32,970 nucleotides of DNA from contig CAZYWJ010000032.1 of NCBI GenBank assembly GCA_964651785.1, positions 1-32,970 of the forward strand, written 5' to 3'. Source of the DNA: JAKVAV01 sp964651785 (GTDB taxonomy: Bacteria; Bacteroidota; Bacteroidia; Flavobacteriales_D; Cryomorphaceae). Each line of letters opens with the position of its first letter. Position 1 is the stretch's first letter. Positions 8,055-15,739 of this stretch are shown one piece after another. Below the pieces are notes generated by a model. The model saw nothing but the letters and a program-made list of their open reading frames with translations. It was not told the origin of the DNA and made no database searches. Made by a program: the position numbers and the translations under genes.

Positions 8055-8102
8055 ATAGGGCATTCTCCCTATTCCCTGAATAGGGCACGCGAAATAATTT
8101 AG
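8055..8102 (+). promoter_or_regulatory. Putative promoter/operator of the lipoprotein gene
   Basis: ATAGGG (8055-8060) is followed by CCCTATTC-CCT-GAATAGGG (8067-8085), a perfect 8-bp inverted repeat that also pairs with the first copy. Ten bases downstream is TAATTTAG (8095-8102), one mismatch from the -7 element TAnnTTTG, and 24 bp further is the ATG. No -33 TTTG is seen. The inverted repeat occupies that place and may be a regulator site. Confidence 0.4.
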
Positions 8103-8126
8103 CCTCAAACTCAACAAAACTATTTT

Positions 8127-8870
8127 ATGAAGACTAAAATCAATTTCTTGGCCATGTTATTCTTGGCCATGTCACTCGCATTTACAGGATGTAACGATGA
8201 CGATGATGATGAAGATGAGCCCGATCCGCAACCAACTGAAAATACGGATTCCGATCCGACTCCCGATTTTCCCATGGCCGACGCTACCCTGGTAGCCGTT
8301 GACACCAAAACGACTCAAGATACTCCCTTGGGCACTTTCGATATCTTCATCGGTACGGCCGTAGGGTTATTTTTTGATGCCAACGATGGCTTGGTAGATG
8401 CGGGGACGGTTAGCCTTAACGGGAGTAACTTGTCCAAAAATTCGAATAATAGCTATACATACTTGCCATCCCTCACCGAGCCCGAAGGATTATCCTTCAC
8501 CACAGGCACTGATTGGGAAGTATCGGGTAGTTCCGAGATCCCTGCATTTTCAGCCTCGCCCGGATTTACATTTCCTTCCGTGGGAGATATTTCGGGTAAC
8601 GATGTGGTGGATAAATCTGCCGATTACACCATCAGCATCTCTTCCGTAAGCAACGCCGATAGCATCATTTACGTGGTAAGCGGAGTGACTAAAACGACTG
8701 CAGGTAATGTGACTTCTTGTACTTTCAGTGCGGAAGAACTGGCAGGTGCTCCTAGCGGTGCAGGCATCATTCAGGCCGCGCCGTATGCTTACAGCGATCA
8801 GGAATTTTCGGGAAAGACGGTTTACTTCGTGAAGGAAAAAGTAGTGAGCAAGTCAGTGACGATCGAGTAA
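8127..8870 (+). CDS. Putative surface lipoprotein, unknown function
   Basis: The 247-residue protein has a lipoprotein signal peptide ending AFTG-C22. The lipidated Cys is followed at once by NDDDDDEDEPD. In Bacteroidota an acidic tract next to the lipidated Cys acts as a lipoprotein export signal to the outer face of the outer membrane, so surface exposure is likely. A Pro/Thr/Asp-rich linker leads to a beta-rich body with strand-like segments (TFDIFIGTAVGLFF, DSIIYVVSGV, GKTVYFVKEKVVSKSVTIE). I do not recognise this domain. An upstream inverted repeat and a strong downstream terminator suggest a single-gene transcript. Confidence 0.75.
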   Translation: MKTKINFLAMLFLAMSLAFTGCNDDDDDEDEPDPQPTENTDSDPTPDFPMADATLVAVDTKTTQDTPLGTFDIFIGTAVGLFFDANDGLVDAGTVSLNGSNLSKNSNNSYTYLPSLTEPEGLSFTTGTDWEVSGSSEIPAFSASPGFTFPSVGDISGNDVVDKSADYTISISSVSNADSIIYVVSGVTKTTAGNVTSCTFSAEELAGAPSGAGIIQAAPYAYSDQEFSGKTVYFVKEKVVSKSVTIE

Positions 8871-8899
8871 AAGTTTAATTTAATATCTGAATATTAAAG

Positions 8900-8925
8900 C
8901 CCGCTATTTAGCGGGTTTATTTATT
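8900..8925 (+). terminator. Rho-independent terminator after the lipoprotein gene
   Basis: CCCGCTA (8900-8906) pairs perfectly with TAGCGGG (8909-8915) and is followed by a T-rich tail (TTTATTTATTTG). It begins 29 bp after the stop codon. Confidence 0.8.
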
Positions 8926-9136
8926 TGAATACTGAGACATCCGTTTAGATACGCTTTGCATATCAACAATACCTCAATGTTGCCGGTGTACCTGCCAAAC
9001 GCGACATCGCAAATTTCCCCACAAATCAAATGGATAATCGCTAATCAGAGGGATGAGTAATTCATGAAATCTTTGAAGCATCACCACGCACCAATCCATC
9101 GCTGATTCTGCGTTGAGCGAGTGAGGTTCAAGCGGT

Positions 9137-9158
9137 TTATGTGAGTGCAGTCACATAA
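9137..9158. promoter_or_regulatory. Perfect CRP/FNR-family palindrome
   Basis: TTATGTGA (9137-9144), six bases, then TCACATAA (9151-9158) form a perfect 22-bp palindrome. It contains the canonical CRP half-sites TGTGA-N6-TCACA. It lies 60 bp before the MBL/rhodanese ATG, upstream of a -7-like TAAGTTTA (9195-9202). The rest of the 348-bp stretch 8871-9218 holds only the terminator at 8900 and no gene that I can see. Confidence 0.55.
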
Positions 9159-9218
9159 GGGCTTTGGCAATTCTGTTGTTTGAAGGGCTTTTATTAAGTT
9201 TAGAGAAAACCGAAAATA

Positions 9219-10547
9219 ATGCAAATCCGACAATTTGAATACAAACCTCTCTCCCACTATTCGTATGCTTTGGTAAGTGAGAAGCAGATGGCAGTGATTG
9301 ATCCAGATCGTGATGCCTCCCTGTACTATGATTACTCCGCCGAGTGCGGGGCCAAAATTGTGGCCGTGATACTCACCCATCCCCACGCTGACTTTGTAAG
9401 CTCTCACCTCCAATTGCACGAAGAGACGGGTGCACCCGTTTACCACAGCTCTGAAATGGGAGCCGAATATCCTCATCGGTCTTTTGATGAGGGTGATCGT
9501 TTGAGCATCGGTGAGGTAGAGCTTACTGCCATCCATACTCCCGGCCACTCACCTGACAGCATTACCATAGTGGCACGGCAGGATGACGAGGTGGCCTTGT
9601 TCACGGGCGATACCCTCTTTGTAGGAGATGTAGGCAGACCCGACTTGAGAGAAAAATCGGGTAATACGCAAGCCAAGCGAGAAGAGCTTGCCGAGATGAT
9701 GTACCATACCATGCAAAATAAGTTTAGCGAAATACCCGATGAGGCAAAGATATATCCCACCCATGGGGCAGGGTCGCTTTGTGGCAAGAATATGTCTGAT
9801 GCGAGCAGCAGCACTTTGGGCGAGCAGCGCAAAACCAATTGGGCATTTCAAAAGCAGGATAAAGAAGATTTCGTCCGAGAACTATTGGACAGTCAGCCTT
9901 TTATTCCATCCTATTTCGGATATAATGTGGATTTAAATAAAGCAGGAGCGCCGAATGTTCGCGCTGCCATGGGCAAGGTAGCTTTGAGAATGGAGGCTTC
10001 GGCGGAGGGGTTGATCATTGATACCCGAGATGAAGAAAGATTCAAGGCAGGCCACCTGCCGGGCAGCATCAATATACAGGCTGCCAATGAGGGGCATAAG
10101 TTTGAAACCTGGCTGGGATCCATCGTTAGGCCCGGAGAGCCTTTTTCTCTGGTCATCGCTTCGCCACGCGAATTTGATACAATCTTGAAGCGGGTAACGA
10201 AAATAGGGTATGAAGAACAGCTGGAAAAGATTATAACGCCCGATGCTAAAGAGTTTACAAGCAGTGCGGATTTTGATATTGAAGACTTTCGCCAAAATCC
10301 TTCGAAGTATACCATTGTGGACATTCGTAACCAAAGTGAAATAAACGAAGGGAAGTTTTTTAACGATGCTAAGGAGCATCCTTTGAACAATCTGCGCGAA
10401 ACCTATAAGGACATACCAACTGATAAACCGGTGGTGGTGCACTGCGCAGGTGGTTACCGCAGTGCGGCGGGAAGCAGTATTCTCGAAAGAGAACTTAAGG
10501 GTGTGGCGGTGTTCGATCTAAGCGATAAGATAGAGGAGTTTAAGTAG
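9219..10547 (+). CDS. MBL-fold persulfide-dioxygenase-like protein with two rhodanese domains
   Basis: The 442-residue protein starts with a metallo-beta-lactamase domain. H54/H56/D58 lie in THPHADFVSSH, H110 in HTPGH, D131 in FTGDTLFVGD, and H182 in YPTHGAGS. This arrangement is that of ETHE1/CstB-like sulfur enzymes, which oxidise glutathione or CoA persulfide. Residues about 265-340 are a rhodanese fold (IIDTRDEERFKAGHLPGSIN) without a catalytic Cys. Residues 352-442 are a second rhodanese with C409 in the loop CAGGYRS. The protein probably links sulfane-sulfur transfer to persulfide oxidation in the cytoplasm. The gene stands alone, with the CRP-type palindrome upstream. Confidence 0.9.
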   Translation: MQIRQFEYKPLSHYSYALVSEKQMAVIDPDRDASLYYDYSAECGAKIVAVILTHPHADFVSSHLQLHEETGAPVYHSSEMGAEYPHRSFDEGDRLSIGEVELTAIHTPGHSPDSITIVARQDDEVALFTGDTLFVGDVGRPDLREKSGNTQAKREELAEMMYHTMQNKFSEIPDEAKIYPTHGAGSLCGKNMSDASSSTLGEQRKTNWAFQKQDKEDFVRELLDSQPFIPSYFGYNVDLNKAGAPNVRAAMGKVALRMEASAEGLIIDTRDEERFKAGHLPGSINIQAANEGHKFETWLGSIVRPGEPFSLVIASPREFDTILKRVTKIGYEEQLEKIITPDAKEFTSSADFDIEDFRQNPSKYTIVDIRNQSEINEGKFFNDAKEHPLNNLRETYKDIPTDKPVVVHCAGGYRSAAGSSILERELKGVAVFDLSDKIEEFK

Positions 10548-10563
10548 ACTTAAATCTACTTTT
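10542..10563 (+). terminator. Candidate terminator overlapping the MBL/rhodanese stop codon
   Basis: AAGTAGA (10542-10548) pairs with TCTACTT (10555-10561) across a 6-base loop. The U-tract is short (TTTT, 10560-10563). The TAG stop lies inside the stem. The hairpin is perfect but AT-rich, so strength is uncertain. Confidence 0.45.
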
Positions 10564-10574
10564 GGGGCAGTGGG

Positions 10575-10660
10575 GTTTCTCACGGATCACATGAATGATC
10601 ACAGATCAAAGCCACAAAGAATCTGTGTCAGTCTGTGAAATCCGTGAGAGCTAAAATGCT
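10575..10660. repeat. MITE-like hairpin element heading repeat array 1
   Basis: TCTCACGGAT (10578-10587) and ATCCGTGAGA (10640-10649) are perfect 10-bp terminal inverted repeats of a 72-bp element. Inside, CACAGAT (10600-10606) pairs with ATCTGTG (10621-10627), so the whole can fold into an imperfect hairpin. A related copy lies at 15660-15735, and a worn one at about 16165-16232. It has no coding capacity. Confidence 0.65.
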
Positions 10661-11370
10661 AACCGTCCATGATCTCCTTCGAGCTTTAGCGAGCTCTCTT
10701 TGACCGCCGAAGCTTCGTGCAGGAGGTGTGTCCTCTCCTTATAAGTTTTGGGCATCAACCATTCTCGGTGTCCTCGGTGTAATCAAATAGCAGACATCAA
10801 ACGCTGAGCCGCAGAGAACCCGCAGAGAACGGAGAGAACCCGCCAACCGTCCCTGCTCTCATCCGAGCTTTAGCGAGCTCTCTTTGACCGCCGAAGCTTC
10901 CCGCAGGAGGTGTGTCCTCGCCTTTTAAGCTTTGGGCATCAGCAAATCTCGTTGCCCTCTATGTAATCAAATAGCATACATCAAACGCTGAGCCGCAGAG
11001 AACCCGCAGAGAACGGAGAGAACCCGCCAACCNNNNNNNNNNNNNNNNNNNNNNNNNNNNNNNNNNNNNNNNNNNNNNNNNNNNNNNNNNNNNNNNNNNN
11101 NNNNNNNNNNNNNNNNNNNNNNNNNNNNNNNNACATCAAACGCTGAGCCGCAGAGAACCCGCAGAGAACGGAGAGAACCCGCCAACCGTCCCTGCTCTCA
11201 TCCGAGCTTTAGCGAGCACTGTGTCCTCGCCTTATAAGCTATGGGCATCAACAATTCTCTGTGCCCTCGGTGTAATCAAACACTACCCCTCAAACGGTGA
11301 GCCGCAGAGAGAACCACCTAACCGTCTATGGTTTCATCCGAGCTTTAGCGCTCTCAACTCGACCTGCCGC
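10661..11370. repeat. Tandem repeat array 1 (184-bp units, interrupted by an N gap)
   Basis: Units begin AACCGTC at 10661, 10845, 11029 (equal to 11184 after the gap) and 11320. The first two units are each exactly 184 bp. The third is 136 bp, mainly because it lacks about 35 bp in the CTTTGACCGCCGAAGCTT part. The fourth stops just before the stop codon of the propeller gene. Each unit carries a CGAGCTTTAGCGAGCTC-like short palindrome and ends in a purine-rich CAGAGAACCCGCAGAGAA tract. The reading frame through it on the minus strand crosses the Ns and is not a gene. This fills 10548-11378, where no gene is visible. Confidence 0.85.
11033..11132. other. Assembly gap 1 (100 N) with 55-bp duplicated flanks
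   Basis: Exactly 100 N. The 55 bases before it (10978-11032) are identical to the 55 after it (11133-11187). Merging the copies keeps the repeat array in phase. This suggests a contig-overlap artefact rather than missing sequence. Confidence 0.9.
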
Positions 11371-11378
11371 CCCCGCCT

Positions 11379-14300
11379 TTACGAAGCAATAAACTCTTCA
11401 AAAGTCATCACCTGAATGGGAGATTTCACCTTCTTCATCAACTTATCAAAATCCCTCTTGGCAGCTTCAAATCGTTTCTCGATGGCCGTCAGGTTATCCA
11501 GCTCGGCTTGTGAGGGTACGTCATAGCTGATGGCCACCTTTGAGTAGAGGTCGGCCATCTTCTCGCGCAGTTGCGGTTCGGCTGCCCCTACGTAGTTGTC
11601 GCCCGTGGTCACTACCAAGGTTTCTTTCAGCGCATTCAAGTCTTCCGCCAGCTTCTTGTTGCTTACCTTCAAGCTGTCGTGGTAGGCGTCAAGCTGATAT
11701 ACCATGTAGGCCAGCTCCTCGGTCATGTTGTAAATCTTAGTTGTGGTGCTGTGCTTCAAGGCATACTGCTCTTTGGTCAAGCCGATTTTCGGATCGTCTT
11801 CGATGACAAATTCGTGTTCAAACACATCCTTGCCCTTGGTTATTACGGCCTTGTATCGACCTGCAGGCGCGCGGGGCGCGGTAAATGCGCTGAAGCTGAA
11901 GGTTTTTCCCTTCGCTACTTTGGGCGCTTTCATGCTGTAGTCCCAAGTTACGATGTTGATACCCTTGTTCTTTCCCGGTTCAATGGTGGCCACCTTGTTC
12001 CCGTCCATATCCTGTATTTCCATGGTCATCTTTCCGAAAGTATGACGCTTTGGCAAGATGTACTTAATCTCTGCACTCATGCTCGGATTGCTCCCATACC
12101 ACTCGGTTTGGTAGCCCGAGCTCGAGCCAAAGCCCCCGCTGCTCTCTTCCATTACGAACGGCTCGCTTTCAAAAAAGTGCAGACTCTTATTCAGCACCTC
12201 TTGGTTTATTTCTCGCAGCGGCGATATATCGTCTATGATGATGACTCCACGGCCGTGCGTACCCATTACCAGATCGTTGGTCTTCGGGTGCATCTCCATA
12301 TGGTGAATGGCCACGGCAGGAACATTCTTGTCAAAACGGCTCCAGCTCTTGCCGCCGTCCAAGGTTACGTACAGGCCAAATTCAGTACCGAGGAAGAGGA
12401 GGTCTTCATTTTCAAAATCCTCCTGAATGCTGCGCGCGAATGTGGGTATGTCATCGGTAATGATGTTGGTCCATGATTCGCCGTAGTCGGTGGTTTTGTA
12501 GGCGTATGGTTTCATATCGCCGCGGGTGTATGCGTTGAATACGGCATAGGCCGTCCCCTCGCCGTGTACGCTTGCTTCAATGTGGTACACCCACATATTC
12601 GCGGGTAATCCTTCGATGTTAGGGGTTTTGTTTTTCCATGACTTGCCCCCGTCTCGGCTTAGCTGAACGTTTCCGTCATCGGTACCCACCCAGATGATGT
12701 TTTCATCCAGCGGCGATTCGGTAATGGTAAAGATCGTGGTGTGATTTTCGGCGCCCGAATTGTCTTTTGACAAACCACCCGAGTTTGCTTGGTTTTGCTT
12801 GGACTTATCATTGGTCGTCAGGTCAGGTGATATGATTTCCCATGTATCGCCCATATCTTCCGAGCGGTGCAGGAATTGGCTACCCATATAGAAGCGGTCG
12901 GGCTTATGAGGGCTTATGGCCATGGGCGCATTCCAATTAAAACGCAATTTAGGGTCGTCTTCTTTGGCCAGCGGCTGAACGGTTTTTACTACTTTTTTAT
13001 CGCCGTCATAACGCCAAACGTTTTCTGCTCCCTGCATTTCCGAATAGGTAATGTTTTTGGTGGGATGTTTCAGCACTCTGAATCCGTCTCCGTAACCCAG
13101 CGAAGTCCAGTCGGCTGCTTTTATGCCACCACCCGAGCGCGAGGGGCCGCTCCAAGAGCCATTGTCTTGCAAGCCGCCGTAAATATTGTAAGGCTCTTCA
13201 TTGTCTATACTGATGTGGTAAAATTGCGACAGAGGCAGGTCTTTTACCATTTCAAAGGTGGTGCCGCCATCGTAGCTTCGATACACTCCGCCGTCGGTAC
13301 CGACGTAGAGGCGATCGGAATCCTTCACGTCAAAAATCACATCGTGAATGTCGGCGTGCATATATCCGAGGTCTTTAAAGGTTTTTCCGCCATCTCGTGA
13401 AATGGAGCCCGAGAGACCGCCCTTTACTACCACGTCCTCGTTGCGAGGATCTACGGTAATTCTCGAAAAGTAGAAGGGACGCACCGTAATGCCAAAGTCG
13501 TTGTTGAGTTGTTTCCAATTCGCTCCGCCATCATCACTTCGGTAGAGTCCTTTCTTTTCGTCGGCCTCGGCTTCAATTACCGTATACAAAACCTGTGGAT
13601 TAGAAGGAGCCACTGCTATGGCCAGTCTTCCCAGCTTACCTTCAGGGAATCCATTGTGAATTTTATTCCAGGTTTTTCCACCGTCGGTAGATTTGTAAAG
13701 AGCACTTTTTTCGCCTCCCGAATTAAACGACCATGCCGTACGTCTGAATTCCCACATCGAGGCGTAAAGCACATCGGGATTGCTCGGATCCATGGCCATA
13801 TCGGCACAGCCCGTGGAAGCGTCCACGTAGAGAATCTTGTTCCAAGTGCTGCCGCCATCAGTCGATTTGTAGACCCCGCGATCTTCGGAATCGCTCCACA
13901 AAGCTCCGAGCACACCTACGTAAATCTCCTGAGAGTTTTCGGGATTTACAATGATGCTCGCGATGCGTTCTGAATTGTCAAATCCGATTTTGTTCCAGTT
14001 GCTGCCACCGTCTGTAGACTTGTAGAGTCCATCTCCTACGGTTACGCTGTTTCGGGTCCAAATCTCACCCGTACCTACATAAATGGTATTGTCGGGATCG
14101 CCCGGGTCTACTTCAATGGCCCCTATGCTTTGACAGTAATCATCGAAAATAGGGTTGAAAGAGATGCCTCCGTCTTGAGTTTTCCATACTCCTCCACCGG
14201 CGCTTCCTACATAAAAAATACGCGAATTGGTGGGGTGAGCTTCCAAATCTATCACCCTGCCGCTCATCAAGGCAGGACCAATCTGGCGAGCTGACAAGTC

Positions 14301-14396
14301 GCCCAAATAGGGAGCTGCCTTGATGGGTTCATCCTGAGCAAAAAGGGCCGTGCAAAAACTGAAAATGAAAACAAGAGACGCGAAAATCCTCTTCAT
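11379..14396 (-). CDS. Secreted VPS10/sortilin-like beta-propeller protein with Asp-box repeats
   Basis: The 1005-residue protein has a Sec signal peptide (MKRIFASLVFIFSFCTALFA, then QDEP). The first two thirds carry about eleven Asp-box/BNR motifs of form S-x-D-G-G-x-x-W/F: TQDGGISF, STDGGSNW, STDGGSTW, STDGGKTW, SDDGGANW, SRDGGKTF, SYDGGTTF, SEDMGDTW, SRDGGKSW, TTDYGESW and TLDGGKSW. These are typical of sortilin/VPS10-like propellers often annotated as glycosyl hydrolase or YVTN/BNR-repeat proteins. A beta-sandwich-like segment and a helical C-terminus follow. No glycosidase catalytic set is recognisable and there is no T9SS domain, so it may stay periplasmic or use another route. It is followed 99 bp upstream on the same strand by the small secreted protein gene. 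Confidence 0.87.
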   Translation of the reverse strand: MKRIFASLVFIFSFCTALFAQDEPIKAAPYLGDLSARQIGPALMSGRVIDLEAHPTNSRIFYVGSAGGGVWKTQDGGISFNPIFDDYCQSIGAIEVDPGDPDNTIYVGTGEIWTRNSVTVGDGLYKSTDGGSNWNKIGFDNSERIASIIVNPENSQEIYVGVLGALWSDSEDRGVYKSTDGGSTWNKILYVDASTGCADMAMDPSNPDVLYASMWEFRRTAWSFNSGGEKSALYKSTDGGKTWNKIHNGFPEGKLGRLAIAVAPSNPQVLYTVIEAEADEKKGLYRSDDGGANWKQLNNDFGITVRPFYFSRITVDPRNEDVVVKGGLSGSISRDGGKTFKDLGYMHADIHDVIFDVKDSDRLYVGTDGGVYRSYDGGTTFEMVKDLPLSQFYHISIDNEEPYNIYGGLQDNGSWSGPSRSGGGIKAADWTSLGYGDGFRVLKHPTKNITYSEMQGAENVWRYDGDKKVVKTVQPLAKEDDPKLRFNWNAPMAISPHKPDRFYMGSQFLHRSEDMGDTWEIISPDLTTNDKSKQNQANSGGLSKDNSGAENHTTIFTITESPLDENIIWVGTDDGNVQLSRDGGKSWKNKTPNIEGLPANMWVYHIEASVHGEGTAYAVFNAYTRGDMKPYAYKTTDYGESWTNIITDDIPTFARSIQEDFENEDLLFLGTEFGLYVTLDGGKSWSRFDKNVPAVAIHHMEMHPKTNDLVMGTHGRGVIIIDDISPLREINQEVLNKSLHFFESEPFVMEESSGGFGSSSGYQTEWYGSNPSMSAEIKYILPKRHTFGKMTMEIQDMDGNKVATIEPGKNKGINIVTWDYSMKAPKVAKGKTFSFSAFTAPRAPAGRYKAVITKGKDVFEHEFVIEDDPKIGLTKEQYALKHSTTTKIYNMTEELAYMVYQLDAYHDSLKVSNKKLAEDLNALKETLVVTTGDNYVGAAEPQLREKMADLYSKVAISYDVPSQAELDNLTAIEKRFEAAKRDFDKLMKKVKSPIQVMTFEEFIAS

Positions 14397-14495
14397 GGTT
14401 TTAATTTATAGATGTTGATAATAATAGAAGCCTGAAACGATAGTAACGGCAGAACTCTCGGTAAAAGGGTTTTACAAAAAATTGATGGAGACTAT

Positions 14496-15269
14496 TTACT
14501 TGTCTTCGCCTTCCGTCGCCGAATCTTCAGGATAGTCGAAAGCACCATCCTCTACGGTTGGATTCAATTCAATCGTATCCAAAGCAATGGGCTGGCCGCC
14601 TTGTCCTTTTATACCCTGAGTCATTGCGAAGGGCAAGTACAATCCATCTACTTCCTGATAATCGCTGAAAGTGACCTCGCTGATCATTCCCTTGCCCTGG
14701 CCTTGTTTTATCTCTGAATGCACTGCAATAGGTACGTAGTTTTCCGTTTCGAAAAAGTAGTAATCCACGTTTTCCACCTCTTCACCGTCTACGGTAATGG
14801 GTTTTTTGGTAAGCTTGATTTTAAAGGCTTCCGTTCCGTTCAGGTCTTCTTTTCCCATATATTCTACGGTGTATCCTTTTTCTTTATAATCTAAGAACGG
14901 ATCGGGAAAATCAGCAGCCTCCTGCTTCATGATCTCCGTGGTTTCGGCATCACTTCTTTCCGCTTTTTGGGTCATCATGTTGGTATTCCACAGTACTTCA
15001 CCGTCGTAAACATTTTGTTTAATTTCTTGTCCCTGAAAGCTGATGACGGTCATTTGTCTGCCATCCTTCAATTGGATGATTTCCAAAGGAATTTCTACGC
15101 CGCCTTGGTTTACTTTGGCGGTCATTCGCATACCTTCTACTTCACGCCAAGCATCTTTGCCACCCGTATTTTCGAAATAAGTGTCCAGGATCTCATCGGC
15201 CGTTTGAGCCTGTACAGTTGCAAATCCTGCTATAAACAGGATGGCTAAAAATGTTGTTACTCTTTTCAT
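14496..15269 (-). CDS. Secreted LolA-like outer-membrane lipoprotein-sorting-type protein
   Basis: From ATG 15269 the 257-residue product starts with the signal peptide MKRVTTFLAILFIAGFATVQA-Q. It continues TADEILDTYFENTGGKDAWR and a beta-rich body (GVEIPLEIIQLKDGRQMTV, GTEAFKIKLTKK, DYYFFETENYVPIAVHSEI). This resembles the LolA/LolB-like curved-sheet proteins of Bacteroidota that bind lipid or lipoprotein, but it is not LolA itself. The C-terminus is acidic. A longer frame from 15302 is rejected: a perfect -7 box at 15300-15307 would overlap that start, and the signal peptide begins at 15269. It precedes the propeller gene by 99 bp in the same direction, probably one transcript. Confidence 0.8.
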   Translation of the reverse strand: MKRVTTFLAILFIAGFATVQAQTADEILDTYFENTGGKDAWREVEGMRMTAKVNQGGVEIPLEIIQLKDGRQMTVISFQGQEIKQNVYDGEVLWNTNMMTQKAERSDAETTEIMKQEAADFPDPFLDYKEKGYTVEYMGKEDLNGTEAFKIKLTKKPITVDGEEVENVDYYFFETENYVPIAVHSEIKQGQGKGMISEVTFSDYQEVDGLYLPFAMTQGIKGQGGQPIALDTIELNPTVEDGAFDYPEDSATEGEDK

Positions 15270-15299
15270 TTTCTGTGGTTTTTTTGGTGTTATGTATTT

Positions 15300-15307
15300 C
15301 AAATTTA
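15300..15307 (-). promoter_or_regulatory. -7 promoter element before the LolA-like gene
   Basis: On the minus strand TAAATTTG (15307-15300) matches TAnnTTTG exactly, 30 bp before the ATG at 15269. No convincing -33 TTTG is seen at the usual distance. Confidence 0.45.
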
Positions 15308-15502
15308 CATTTTAGGAATCTGTCAGCCTACTAACTTGTATGACTAAACGCGAATTACTGCGTGACGCGAAGACTATAACCTTTCAGAAAATCGTGCAGC
15401 GTTTTTGTTTACAAGGTATTGCGAAAAGATCAGGCGGTTTCTTTTCAGTATTGAATTAATAAATTTTAAGATAATGGCAGTGGGTTGCTCAATTGATTAG
15501 TT

Positions 15503-15602
15503 NNNNNNNNNNNNNNNNNNNNNNNNNNNNNNNNNNNNNNNNNNNNNNNNNNNNNNNNNNNNNNNNNNNNNNNNNNNNNNNNNNNNNNNNNNNNNNNNNN
15601 NN
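15503..15602. other. Assembly gap 2 (100 N) with 55-bp duplicated flanks
   Basis: Exactly 100 N. Bases 15448-15502 are identical to 15603-15657. The flank length is the same as at gap 1, which points to a fixed k-mer overlap. The stretch 15308-15502 holds no visible gene. Confidence 0.9.
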
Positions 15603-15659
15603 GTATTGAATTAATAAATTTTAAGATAATGGCAGTGGGTTGCTCAATTGATTAGTTTC

Positions 15660-15735
15660 TAACAGATCATATTGATCATCACAGATCAAAGCCACCAAAA
15701 ATCTGCGTCAATCTGTGGAATCCGTGAGAGCTTAA
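15660..15735. repeat. Second copy of the hairpin element heading array 2
   Basis: The segment shares ATCACAGATCAAAGCCAC, AATCTG-GTCA-TCTGTG and ATCCGTGAGAGCT with the element at 10575-10660 and stands in the same place relative to the tandem array. Its left terminal inverted repeat has decayed. Confidence 0.6.
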
Positions 15736-15739
15736 CAGC

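Noticed and set aside
8120..8308. Minus-strand frame with a poly-Ser stretch
   Set aside because: The Ser run is the antisense of the poly-Asp tract of the lipoprotein.
10967..11185. Minus-strand frame across the first N gap
   Set aside because: It runs through 100 N and repeat units; the translation is the purine/pyrimidine-rich repeat read as protein.
10661..11320. CRISPR array
   Set aside because: The units are 136-184 bp repeats without short repeat/spacer alternation, and no cas genes are present.
11571..12476. Long plus-strand frame (301 codons) opposite the propeller gene
   Set aside because: It lies fully antisense to a gene with a signal peptide and clear Asp-box motifs, and shows no domain of its own.
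12867..13973. Two further plus-strand frames opposite the propeller gene
   Set aside because: They are complements of Asp-box coding sequence with no start signals or recognisable content.
11379..15302. The repeat-bracketed segment as a composite transposon
   Set aside because: There is no transposase, no clear terminal inverted repeat at both outer ends and no target duplication; only direct tandem repeats are seen.
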